Of a DNA stretch of 64,000 bases, positions 42,988 through 52,723 are shown one piece after another. Within the stretch, counting starts at the first letter, position 1, and the number at the start of each line of letters is the position of its first letter. Source of the stretch: Flavihumibacter stibioxidans. Its GTDB lineage: Bacteria > Bacteroidota > Bacteroidia > Chitinophagales > Chitinophagaceae. Where the stretch lies: positions 517,542 through 581,541 of the forward strand of contig NZ_MBUA01000023.1 of NCBI RefSeq assembly GCF_014332695.1. The letters run 5' to 3'. The translations under genes and the position numbers were made by a program. The notes beneath the pieces are model-generated. The model had not been told where the DNA came from and did no database searches. It saw nothing but the letters and a program-made list of their open reading frames with translations.

Positions 42988-45900
42988 GTGTTAACTGAAA
43001 AAGATATCCGGGACTGGCTGATTGCTTACCTGGCAGATCTGTTGCAGATCTCTCCTGAGACCATAGATATTAATGCACCTTTTACAGATCATGGCATTTC
43101 ATCAATAGATGCAGTATCGGTTTCGGGAGAACTGGAAACACTGTTAGGTCAGCGGCTTTCCCCCATGCTGGTCTATGAACATCCCAGTATATCATTGTTG
43201 TCGCATTACCTGGCCAACCAGGGCTCCGCCTATAAAATACCGGACTCTCCGGAAGATCACCCGCATTCATCAAATGACCCAATTGCCATTATAGGAATTG
43301 CCTGCCGCTTTCCGGGAGCCGGCGATAAGGAGGCTTTCTGGCAATTGCTCCGGAATGGTGTAGATGCGATCACTGAAATACCAAAAGACCGGTGGGATAA
43401 GGAGGCTTTTTATAACCATGACCCGTCCGCCCCAGGAAAGACTATTTCAAAATGGGGAGGATTCCTGGAATCAATCGATCAGTTTGACCCATTCTTTTTT
43501 GGCATTTCACCCATGGAAGCCAATTACATGGATCCACAACAAAGATTGCTGCTTGAGCTGGCGTATGAGGCACTGGATGACGCAGGAAAGACAAAAGAAA
43601 ATATCGCCGGAACAGATACTGGTGTATTCATTGGTATTTCAATTAATGAATACAGCCAATTGCAATTCGCCAATCCTTCATTGTTATCAAGCCATTCGGG
43701 TACAGGAAATGCATTATCCATTGCAGCCAATCGCATATCCTATTTTTTCGATTTGCATGGACCGAGCATGTCCATTGATACCGCTTGTTCCTCATCGCTA
43801 TCCGCTGTCCATTTGGCCTGTCAAAGCCTGAAAAACAGGGAATGCAGTCTTGCACTTGCAGGTGGCGTGAACCTGATCCTATCACCGGCCCATTCCATTT
43901 CCTTTACAAAAGCGGGAGTATTGTCGCCGGATGGCAGATGCAGGTCATTTGACGCCGGTGCCAATGGTTATGTCCGCGGAGAAGGCGGCGGTGTAATTGT
44001 GCTGAAGCCACTATCCGCCGCAAAAGCAGATGGTGACCCCATTTACGCTATCATTCACGGCAGCGCCATGAAACAGGATGGGCGTACCAATGGATTGATG
44101 GCACCCAGCAGTGAGGCACAGTCGGCAATGTTGCGTGAAGCATATCTAAAAGCAGGAATCCCCCCTGAAAGCATTCAATATGTTGAGACACACGGAACCG
44201 GTACGATTATAGGTGATGCAATGGAAGCAAAAGCCATTGGAAATATTTTAGGTGCAGGTCGTGTGCACACCCCTTGCAGAATTGGCTCTGTTAAAAGCAA
44301 TATTGGCCACCTGGAGGCAGCGGCCGGAATAGCGGGATTGATAAAAGTATGCCTTTCGCTCAGCCACAGGGAGATTCCTCCGAGTTTGCATTACCACTCA
44401 CCCAACCCCAATATTCCATTTGAACCTCTCCACTTACAGGTGCAAGACAGGTTAACCCCCTGGCCATCCGAAGGAAGGTCGGCCCTGGCGGGGGTAAGTT
44501 CATTCGGCTTTGGCGGAACCAATGTACATATAGTAGTCGGCGAATCACCAATAGACAATAAGGATCCTGAAACTTCAGGGAAAACCCAGGCCGTTGAAAC
44601 CGGCAGTTTCCTATTATCCTTTTCCGCCTATAGTCCGGAGGCCTTGCTTGAATATGCGGGCAAGCTCCAACACCTGCTGGCTTCCGATTCAACACCAGTC
44701 GAGACTATTTGCCGGGAAGCAGCACTCAGGCGAAGCCAATTTAACTATAGGTTCGCAGCTATTGGTCATGATAGGCAGGAGCTACACAATAGCTTGTTGT
44801 CCTACACCCAGGGAACAGCCCTTCACCCTTACTATGTCACTGACAAAAATTTTTCCGGTCACCATAAGCTTGCGTTTGTATTTCAGGGCCAGGGTGGGCA
44901 ATGGTATGGTATGGGACGGGATTTATTGCAACAGGAACTGGTGTTCCGCACAACAATTGAGCAGATCGATGAGATCATCCGGGAACTATGCTCTTGGTCC
45001 TTACTCGAATTACTGCAGACCGAAACCGAGGATCCCCGCCTGCAGGAAATCGATGTAATACAACCAGTCATCTTTGCCATCCAGGTTGCATTGGCGGCAC
45101 AATGGAAATCATGGGGAATTGCACCCGATGCAGTGATTGGCCATAGTATGGGAGAAGTGGCCGCAGCCTGTATAGCAGGCGCATTGAACCTGCAAGACGC
45201 CATCCGCGTCATTTGCCTGCGCAGCAGGTTAATGAAAGGTATCAGTGGAAAGGGCAGCATGCTGCTGACAGCACTCTCTCCTGACCAGGCAAGGGAGTGG
45301 CTAAAGGGCCAGGAAGAAAATTTGTCCATTGCCGTTGTCAACAGCCCGGTTACCACAGTCATTTCCGGTAATACAGACGCCATATTGAAGCTTATGCTAT
45401 CATTGGAGGAGAATAATATCTATTGCAAACCGGTTAATGTTGATATCGCTTCCCATAGTCCACAAATGGACCCATTACGGTCTGACCTTCTGGAGGCATT
45501 GAAAGGACTAAAGCCCCAACCCGAATCGCTTCCCATCTATTCAACCGTTACAGGCCTGCCAATAAGCGGTTCCTCACTGACCGGGGAATACTGGATGCAC
45601 AATCTTAGAGAGACTGTACTTTTCGCCGATACGATCGGGAGAATGATTGATGATGGTTTCACTGCCTTTATTGAAATAGGAGCCCATCCCATCCTGCTCG
45701 GTTCCATTCAACAATGCAGGCAAAGCAATCATGGCCCTTTGCTATTGCTTCCGTCCCTGCGCCGTGAAGAACCAGGAAGGGAGGTAATGTCAGGGACAGT
45801 GGCCACGTTGTACACTTCAGGCTTTTCCATCCAATGGGAAAACTTTTTCCGGTATCATAGTAAAACGATACAACTCCCACCGATACCCTGGAACCACCAG

Positions 45901-48684
45901 CAGTATTGGATAAAAGAAAGGGCATTGCTGACGGAGCAAAAATATCCCGACAGGCAAAATGATTCAAAAGATTACCACCCGCTATTAGGCAGGTTAATAA
46001 AGCCTGCGAGTTCCAGCTTAACAGCACTGTGGCAAAATACATTGGATACAACACAGTTACCCTACCTAAAGGATCACCGCATTAATGGGGAGATCATACT
46101 ACCGGCATCAGCCTATATTGAAATGGCATTAACATGTGCTTATATGACTGGATTGAATATTACCCATGAGCTTTGCGATCTTCATTTCCATGAAAGAATG
46201 TCTTTGTCAACCGGGCAAAACAAATGGGTGCAGGCTACACTGGAAAAGGATAAGGATGGCACCTACGGTTTCAGCATATTCAGCCAACACCAACCGGAGG
46301 AAAAATGGGTATTGCATGCAACTGCAAAGTTGGTTCCCCAAAAGACCAATGGGTCATTCATAGCGCCCCGGGATGGGAATCCGGAAATAACAGGGCAACT
46401 TTACAACAAGGCATTCGATGCAAAAGCATTCTATGCACAATTAGAAGCCCGGGGAATTCAATATGGTCCGGGCTTCAGGGGTGTTGAACATGCCACGCAG
46501 CAGGGCAATGAAGCGTTCGGCAGCATAAGCCTTCCCCAACCATTACATGCCGAAACCAGGAACTACCATATTCACCCGGCTCTGCTGGATGCGTGCTTCC
46601 AGGTAATGTCAGCAATAAATGGCCATAGTTCCATTAATGAACTTTATATCCCCACAGCCTGCAGACATATTAAATTCCACTCCAGCCCAGGCACAAGTGT
46701 CCGGAGCCATGTAACCTTGTTGAATGATACCGGAGGAGAGGGTAATATTCAGGCCAGCATAAAATTATTGGACAGCAACAATCAAGTACTCCTGGAAATT
46801 TCCGGTCTTGAACTGCAACGTCTGGTAAATAAAAAAAGACCAACCCCGATACCTAAGGATACCTGGTTGTATGAGATAGCCTGGAAGGTCCGGGAAACCC
46901 CCATGGATCCAATTGCCAATCAGCATGAAAAAAGACATTGGCTGCTCTTTTCCGACAGCACAGGAATAGGAGATGAATTGGTGAAACAAATTGAAATGTC
47001 CGGTGACATCTGTTACCAGCTCCCCTTTAATGATCTCCATAACCATACAGACCCATCGGATGAAAGTAAACTGGGTGAATGGATTGAAGGAAAATTAAAA
47101 ACAATCCCAGCGAAGATTTACGGCATAGTACATTTATGGAGCCTTTCCATATCCCCCCAATTATTGGATGAAACTGATCCGACCGATTCACTGTATACTC
47201 CTGGATGTAACAGTGTTGTGTTGCTTATCCGGGCATTGGAAAAATTCCATTTCGGGCTACCCCGATTATGGCTGGTGACCAGCGGGGCGCAGCCAATAAA
47301 TTCAAAAGATCAGGTTGCCGTAGAACAAGCACCCCTGTGGGGCCTGGGCAAGGTGATCAGTTTCGAGCTACCTGACCTTAACTGTACCCGCATTGACCTG
47401 GATCCCCTTTCATCCATATCAAATTCCGCCCGCTTACTCTTTAGGCAACTATCATCCGACAACCAGGAAGACCAGGTGGCTTTTCGTTCCGGGGTTCCAT
47501 ATGTCGCCAGGCTACTGCCTTTTCCACCCACATCAATTGCTGACCATATCAATGAACCTATCCGGGAAGATAAAACATACCTGATCACTGGCGGAATGGG
47601 TGCCCTTGGCCTGGCCACTGCCCAATGGATGGTAAGGAAAGGCGCAAGGCACCTGGTACTGTTGGGAAGGAATGATCCAACTCCTGATACCAAACAAGCC
47701 ATACAATGGATGCAGGAAGAAGGCGCAACCATAGTGATTGAGAAAGCAGATGTGAGCCACTATGCCCAGATGGAACAGGTCTTTGAACGCATCAGGGAAA
47801 ATATGCCACCACTAAAGGGAGTGATCCATGCAGCCGGTATATTGGATGATGGATCATTGGTCAATCTCGATTCAGACCGGATGAAAAAAGTGATGGCACC
47901 AAAAGTGGAGGGCACATGGAACTTACACCAGCTATCCATTGACACGCCCCTGGATTTTTTTGTGATGTTCTCGTCTGTTGTTTCGGTACTCGGCTCACCA
48001 GGCCAGGGCAACTACGCAGCAGCAAGCGCCTATCCCGATGCAATGGCTCATTACCGCCGCCGGAAGGGACTTCCTGCGATCAGCATCAACTGGGGCCCCT
48101 GGGCAGAAGTTGGCCTGGCGGCAGAAGCCACGGAAAGACTACAGGAACAAAACGCATCCGTCCAGCACCTGGTAAAAGTCATCAGTATTAAGCATGGTCT
48201 TGAATTACTCGGCCAGCTGCTTACGCAACCCATCGCGCAGATCACCGTGCTGCCTTTTGACATGACCAACCTGCTTGATCTGTATCCTTCAGCTGCAAGC
48301 ATGCCCTTCTTCTCCGCACTGGGCGGGAGTAACAGCCATATTGCCAGACTCTATTCCCGGCCAAATCTCCGGCAACAGTATATAGCCCCCCACACTGCGG
48401 TGGAACAAAAACTGGCTGCCATCTGGCGCCAAACCTTACATATAGACCTTGTGGGTATCCATGATTCATTCTTTGAATTGGGAGGAGATTCGGTACTGGC
48501 CGCACAGATACTTTCCATCGCCCAAAAAACATTCGGGATTAGGATCACACCACAGGAGGCTTTCAAAGCCTTTACCATTGAGCAATTGGCAAAACTGATA
48601 GAAACTTCCATCATCGAAAAAATTTCATCCATGAGTGAGCAGGAAGCCATTGAAGAATTACAAAAGATCAAAAATCCAGGTTAA
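42988..48684 (+). CDS. Type I PKS: ACP-KS-AT-DH-KR-ACP
   Basis: This 1898-residue synthase starts at GTG 42988. Domains: ACP1 (about 1-75, Ser39 in GISSID); KS (about 97-515, Cys267, His402, His441); AT (about 625-930, Ser720 in GHSMG; specificity motif IASH at 820-823, which fits neither the malonyl HAFH nor the methylmalonyl YASH type); DH (about 995-1280, His1030 in KDHRINGEIILP, Asp1201); KR (about 1525-1710, GGMGALG; LDD at 1619-1621 suggests a B-type alcohol); ACP2 (about 1800-1880, Ser1835 in GGDSV). There is no ER. In the KR the YxxxN motif reads YAAAS (Ser1680 for Asn). The leading ACP should take the FAAL product; one extension would give a 2-enoyl or 3-hydroxy chain. Confidence 0.94.
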   Translation: MLTEKDIRDWLIAYLADLLQISPETIDINAPFTDHGISSIDAVSVSGELETLLGQRLSPMLVYEHPSISLLSHYLANQGSAYKIPDSPEDHPHSSNDPIAIIGIACRFPGAGDKEAFWQLLRNGVDAITEIPKDRWDKEAFYNHDPSAPGKTISKWGGFLESIDQFDPFFFGISPMEANYMDPQQRLLLELAYEALDDAGKTKENIAGTDTGVFIGISINEYSQLQFANPSLLSSHSGTGNALSIAANRISYFFDLHGPSMSIDTACSSSLSAVHLACQSLKNRECSLALAGGVNLILSPAHSISFTKAGVLSPDGRCRSFDAGANGYVRGEGGGVIVLKPLSAAKADGDPIYAIIHGSAMKQDGRTNGLMAPSSEAQSAMLREAYLKAGIPPESIQYVETHGTGTIIGDAMEAKAIGNILGAGRVHTPCRIGSVKSNIGHLEAAAGIAGLIKVCLSLSHREIPPSLHYHSPNPNIPFEPLHLQVQDRLTPWPSEGRSALAGVSSFGFGGTNVHIVVGESPIDNKDPETSGKTQAVETGSFLLSFSAYSPEALLEYAGKLQHLLASDSTPVETICREAALRRSQFNYRFAAIGHDRQELHNSLLSYTQGTALHPYYVTDKNFSGHHKLAFVFQGQGGQWYGMGRDLLQQELVFRTTIEQIDEIIRELCSWSLLELLQTETEDPRLQEIDVIQPVIFAIQVALAAQWKSWGIAPDAVIGHSMGEVAAACIAGALNLQDAIRVICLRSRLMKGISGKGSMLLTALSPDQAREWLKGQEENLSIAVVNSPVTTVISGNTDAILKLMLSLEENNIYCKPVNVDIASHSPQMDPLRSDLLEALKGLKPQPESLPIYSTVTGLPISGSSLTGEYWMHNLRETVLFADTIGRMIDDGFTAFIEIGAHPILLGSIQQCRQSNHGPLLLLPSLRREEPGREVMSGTVATLYTSGFSIQWENFFRYHSKTIQLPPIPWNHQQYWIKERALLTEQKYPDRQNDSKDYHPLLGRLIKPASSSLTALWQNTLDTTQLPYLKDHRINGEIILPASAYIEMALTCAYMTGLNITHELCDLHFHERMSLSTGQNKWVQATLEKDKDGTYGFSIFSQHQPEEKWVLHATAKLVPQKTNGSFIAPRDGNPEITGQLYNKAFDAKAFYAQLEARGIQYGPGFRGVEHATQQGNEAFGSISLPQPLHAETRNYHIHPALLDACFQVMSAINGHSSINELYIPTACRHIKFHSSPGTSVRSHVTLLNDTGGEGNIQASIKLLDSNNQVLLEISGLELQRLVNKKRPTPIPKDTWLYEIAWKVRETPMDPIANQHEKRHWLLFSDSTGIGDELVKQIEMSGDICYQLPFNDLHNHTDPSDESKLGEWIEGKLKTIPAKIYGIVHLWSLSISPQLLDETDPTDSLYTPGCNSVVLLIRALEKFHFGLPRLWLVTSGAQPINSKDQVAVEQAPLWGLGKVISFELPDLNCTRIDLDPLSSISNSARLLFRQLSSDNQEDQVAFRSGVPYVARLLPFPPTSIADHINEPIREDKTYLITGGMGALGLATAQWMVRKGARHLVLLGRNDPTPDTKQAIQWMQEEGATIVIEKADVSHYAQMEQVFERIRENMPPLKGVIHAAGILDDGSLVNLDSDRMKKVMAPKVEGTWNLHQLSIDTPLDFFVMFSSVVSVLGSPGQGNYAAASAYPDAMAHYRRRKGLPAISINWGPWAEVGLAAEATERLQEQNASVQHLVKVISIKHGLELLGQLLTQPIAQITVLPFDMTNLLDLYPSAASMPFFSALGGSNSHIARLYSRPNLRQQYIAPHTAVEQKLAAIWRQTLHIDLVGIHDSFFELGGDSVLAAQILSIAQKTFGIRITPQEAFKAFTIEQLAKLIETSIIEKISSMSEQEAIEELQKIKNPG

Positions 48685-48685
48685 G

Positions 48686-51600
48686 ATGGAACTATCCGCA
48701 GCCAAGAAGGCTTTATTGGAACAATGGTTAAATGGACAGGTGACGGGATCCGGTACAACCATTCCCCGATCACCGGACCGGTCCGATACGGCACTCTCCC
48801 TGCCCCAGCAACGGCAATTATTCCTGGAGTTGCTTGAACCGGGGACAGCAGTCAACAACCTTTCCGTGCTGCTGGAAATAAATGGGAACCTGGATATAGC
48901 AGCCCTGGAGGATTGCGCCAATACCATCCTTTCCAGGCACGAAATACTCAGGACAAGATTTTCCTTTAACTCCGGGCTGCCAAAAGCAGAACTTATCAGT
49001 GACCTGAAGATCGCCATCCGGGTCATCGATCTTACAGCGGACAGTACTAATGAAAAGCTGGCCAAGGCGAAGGAACTTGCCCAAAAAGAGGCACTGCAAC
49101 CCTTTGACCTCACTCGCCCCCCACTGATCCGGCTCAACCTTTATGCGATAGACAGGCTGCATTATTGCCTGCTGATCCTGGTTCATCATACCATAGCCGA
49201 CGGGTGGTCATTGGGAGTTTTTCTGAAGGAATTAATGACACTATATGAAAAAGGGCCTGCAGGAGACCCGAATGTACTGCCTGAACTCCCCATCCAATAT
49301 GCAGATTATGCCAAATGGCAAACAGCAACCATCCGTAATGAAAACATTCAGGAGGCATTACATTATTGGAAGCAACAATTGCATGATGAGCTCCCCGTAC
49401 TTGAATTGCCTTGTGATCATATCCGCGGTTCGCGGCAAACCTTCAACGGAAAAACCTTTTACTTTACCTTATCGCCAGAACTTTCGGCAGCCTTGGGAAA
49501 CCTGGCAGCAAAGGAGGACGCCACTATGTTCATGGCCTTACTGTCAGGATTCTACAGCATGCTGCATCGGTATAGCGCACAGGATGACATACTGGTAGGA
49601 ACACCGGTGGCCAATCGAAACTTACCGGAACTGCAAAACCTGATAGGCGTTTTCATCAATACCATTGTGTTGCGCATAAAACAATCTGGCCAGATCGGGT
49701 TCCGGGAATTACTAAGGACAATACGTAAAGTTTCCCTGGATGCCTTTGCACACCAGGACCTTCCATTTGAGAAACTTGTTGAGGAACTTAAACCCAGGCG
49801 GGACTTAAGCAGAACACCCATCTTCCAGGTACTGTTCAACCTGCAAAACGCCCCGATGCCTGCCATCGCTATACCGGGCTTAATAATCACCCCTGTTGAA
49901 ATGGACAGGGGCGTGGCACAGTTCGACCTGACGCTGATGATGAAGAAGAAGGATAATGCCTACCTGGGAATCGTGGAGTATAATAGTGACCTCTTCTCCC
50001 ATGCTACTATCGAAAGGATGTTCCATTCCTTTCGGCTCTTACTGGAAGAAGCAGTCCTGCACCCCGATCGGCCCATATCAGACCTGGCGATCCTTCCGGA
50101 ATCAGACCGCTATCAGCTCCTTCATGCATTCAATCAAACCCAACTTGGAATCCCGCGGGACAAATGTATTCACCAACTCTTTGAAGAGCAGTCAGAGCGA
50201 AGTCCTGATGCCATTGCAGTGATGGACACTACCCATTCCCTAACCTACAGGCAACTGAACGCAAGGGCCAACCTGCTGGCAAAGCATCTGCTGTCAATGG
50301 GCGTTGGCTCCGAAGGAAGGATAGGCCTGTTAATGGACAAATCGGCGGACCTGCTGGCAGCACTGCTGGGAATATTAAAAGCAGGCGCAGCATATGTACC
50401 GATCCATACAGCATTTCCGGAAGAAAGAATCCGGTATATTCTGAAAGATGCAAATGTGCAAGTGCTGCTTACCACCATAGAACCCCATACACTACCGGCG
50501 TATCCTATACCGGTAATGCATATACGTGAATTGCATGGATCCGAATATAATGATCCGGGGAATGCGCCCAACCACTCACTCCCTGGGAACCTGGCCTATA
50601 TCATGTACACATCAGGCTCAACAGGGCAACCGAAGGGTGTTATGATCGAACATGCTTCCGTAGTAAACTTTTTATGGTCGATGCGCCTGAAGCCGGGTAT
50701 GCATAAGGAGGATATCCTGTTATCGGTTACTCCCATCTCCTTCGACATAGCTGCACTGGAATTATTTTTACCGATCGTAACAGGCGCCACTGTTGTCATC
50801 GCCAATAAGGAGGAAAGCTCAAATCCCATTTTACTCAGCCAACTAATCCGGCAACATCGAATCACCATCATGCAGGCCACACCGGCTACCTGGCAATTAT
50901 TGCTGAACGCTGGTTGGGAAGGGAATGCTGAACTGACAGCGCTATGTGGCGGGGAAGCCCTGACGCGCAAGCTGGCTGACCATCTATTGAAAAGGGCCGG
51001 CACATTATGGAACATGTATGGACCAACTGAAACGACCATCTGGTCATCTGTGGCCAGGGTATCCAGGGGTTCGGGGCCGATCACAATCGGTCAGCCCATT
51101 GGCAATACCCGGCTTTATATTTTGGATGCCCGTTTACACATTCAGCCCATTGGGGTAGTGGGGGAATTATATGTAGGTGGCGAAGGGCTGGCAAGAGGTT
51201 ATCTCCATCAACCCATCCTGACCAGCGAAAAATTCATTCCGGATCCATTCAGTACCCAAACAGGGGCGCGCCTCTACAGAACCGGGGACAATGCAAGATA
51301 CCTTGCAGACGGATCGATAGAAGTATTGGGCCGAATGGATGACCAGGTAAAGATCAATGGCCATAGGATAGAATTGGGCGAGATATCTTCCATATTGATG
51401 CAGCATGCATCCATACAGGAGGCAACAGTGATCGTAAGAACGGAAAACAATGGGGAGAAACGCCTGGTGGCTTATTTTGTCCCAACAAAAGAGGAAACTT
51501 CAAACAACCTGGAGTTGACAGGGTATTTACGAAACAAACTTCCGGCCTATATGATTCCGGATTTATTTGTACCGCTTAAAAGCTTTCCCCTTTCAGCCAA

Positions 51601-51901
51601 TGGTAAAATAGACCGGAAAGCCTTACCCCGACCAGTATACGCACTTCCACTTAAGGAATATGCTGCTCCGGGAAATGAGATGGAAAAACTGCTGGCCGGC
51701 ATTTGGCAGGATGTATTGAATATTGAGCAGGTAGGCATCAATGATAATTTTTTTGACTTGGGAGGTGCTTCTATCCAGAGTTTACAGGTAGTAGCTATCG
51801 CTGGTTTGGCAGGACTCCATTTAAAAGCTGAAGACCTGTTTGAACACCAAACGATCGAAGCCCTGGCTGCACATGTAACAACAAGGCAGGCTGCCCATTA
51901 A
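48686..51901 (+). CDS. NRPS module C-A-PCP, predicted glycine
   Basis: This 1071-residue module starts at ATG 48686, one base after the PKS stop; an upstream frame overlaps the PKS and is discarded. Domains: condensation (about 35-470, HHTIADG at 167-173); adenylation (about 490-985, YTSGSTGQPKG, NMYGPTETTIW, NGKIDRK with K974); PCP (about 1000-1065, Ser1029 in LGGAS). Pocket residues read by position are D687, I688, L691, Q730, L753, G755, M777, I785, W786 and K974, which is close to the known glycine code DILQLGLIWK. The C domain would join the PKS acyl chain to glycine, giving an N-acylglycyl thioester. No thioesterase or reductase ends the module, so release must be done in trans. Confidence 0.94.
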   Translation: MELSAAKKALLEQWLNGQVTGSGTTIPRSPDRSDTALSLPQQRQLFLELLEPGTAVNNLSVLLEINGNLDIAALEDCANTILSRHEILRTRFSFNSGLPKAELISDLKIAIRVIDLTADSTNEKLAKAKELAQKEALQPFDLTRPPLIRLNLYAIDRLHYCLLILVHHTIADGWSLGVFLKELMTLYEKGPAGDPNVLPELPIQYADYAKWQTATIRNENIQEALHYWKQQLHDELPVLELPCDHIRGSRQTFNGKTFYFTLSPELSAALGNLAAKEDATMFMALLSGFYSMLHRYSAQDDILVGTPVANRNLPELQNLIGVFINTIVLRIKQSGQIGFRELLRTIRKVSLDAFAHQDLPFEKLVEELKPRRDLSRTPIFQVLFNLQNAPMPAIAIPGLIITPVEMDRGVAQFDLTLMMKKKDNAYLGIVEYNSDLFSHATIERMFHSFRLLLEEAVLHPDRPISDLAILPESDRYQLLHAFNQTQLGIPRDKCIHQLFEEQSERSPDAIAVMDTTHSLTYRQLNARANLLAKHLLSMGVGSEGRIGLLMDKSADLLAALLGILKAGAAYVPIHTAFPEERIRYILKDANVQVLLTTIEPHTLPAYPIPVMHIRELHGSEYNDPGNAPNHSLPGNLAYIMYTSGSTGQPKGVMIEHASVVNFLWSMRLKPGMHKEDILLSVTPISFDIAALELFLPIVTGATVVIANKEESSNPILLSQLIRQHRITIMQATPATWQLLLNAGWEGNAELTALCGGEALTRKLADHLLKRAGTLWNMYGPTETTIWSSVARVSRGSGPITIGQPIGNTRLYILDARLHIQPIGVVGELYVGGEGLARGYLHQPILTSEKFIPDPFSTQTGARLYRTGDNARYLADGSIEVLGRMDDQVKINGHRIELGEISSILMQHASIQEATVIVRTENNGEKRLVAYFVPTKEETSNNLELTGYLRNKLPAYMIPDLFVPLKSFPLSANGKIDRKALPRPVYALPLKEYAAPGNEMEKLLAGIWQDVLNIEQVGINDNFFDLGGASIQSLQVVAIAGLAGLHLKAEDLFEHQTIEALAAHVTTRQAAH

Positions 51902-51927
51902 TACCATAAAGCCCTTCAACAGCAGTT

Positions 51928-52584
51928 TCAGGCCCTGGACATCAGATCACCCTCAGGCCTGTTTGCGTATACCACCAAAATGACCAATAAACTTAAGATG
52001 GCTGCAAAAAAGCACCAGACAGAAATCAAATAGTTCGTATAAAACAGGTAAGTAAATACCAGCGAGCCAAACATGGCAGATGCCAGGAGTTTCGTCCACC
52101 GCAAAGTGGAGAGAAAAGGAGTAATGGCTATGGTGACAAAATTGATAGGGCGCATAATATTCAACAAAGGAAAATCCCGGTAGTAACGAATATGCCCATT
52201 CTCCGCCACTGCTGAAATATTATAGTTCACCAGGCAAAAGAACATATAAGCAGCAGAAGCTATCCCTAATAAAAGGAAGTAAAACAATAGCTTTTTCCTT
52301 TGAAGATCCCTTTCCATCAACCAAAAGATCAATGGCACCCAAATTGGCCAAACAGGTTGGGAAATGAGGGAATACCCATAAAGTGCCGGTTTATAAAAGG
52401 AAGCAAAACCAGGATTTTGCAGGGACAGCCAAATGAAGCCCTCGGCAAACTGGTGGAAACTAAAAACAACAGGTGTAACCGAAAATGCCAACATACTTCT
52501 GGATGAGGTTCTGCTGATGGCTATATAACCGGGAATGATCAGTCCGGCGCCAACAGCAAAGCTTGCAGTTGCTGAAAAACACAT
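51928..52584 (-). CDS. DUF6629-like membrane protein
   Basis: This 218-residue protein begins MCFSATASFAVGAGLI, a strongly conserved start of the DUF6629 family, and has about six or seven hydrophobic segments, with the conserved FSFHQFAEGFIWLS. Function is unknown. It lies inside the cluster, 139 bp downstream of oleD in the same direction, and convergent with the NRPS gene. It may be a bystander or a membrane partner; no transporter of a known family is present in the cluster. Confidence 0.8.
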   Translation of the reverse strand: MCFSATASFAVGAGLIIPGYIAISRTSSRSMLAFSVTPVVFSFHQFAEGFIWLSLQNPGFASFYKPALYGYSLISQPVWPIWVPLIFWLMERDLQRKKLLFYFLLLGIASAAYMFFCLVNYNISAVAENGHIRYYRDFPLLNIMRPINFVTIAITPFLSTLRWTKLLASAMFGSLVFTYLFYTNYLISVWCFFAAILSLLVILVVYANRPEGDLMSRA

Positions 52585-52723
52585 AAGCCATGATTTAATT
52601 AATCAGGTCACCATTTCTCCCAGCTATTGAACCGGTTTATCCGTCGAAACTTGAAGCCTCAATCATCCTTTGGCATTTCCCATCTTAAATTTAATCCTTT
52701 TAAACAAGACCTGATCCCATTCC

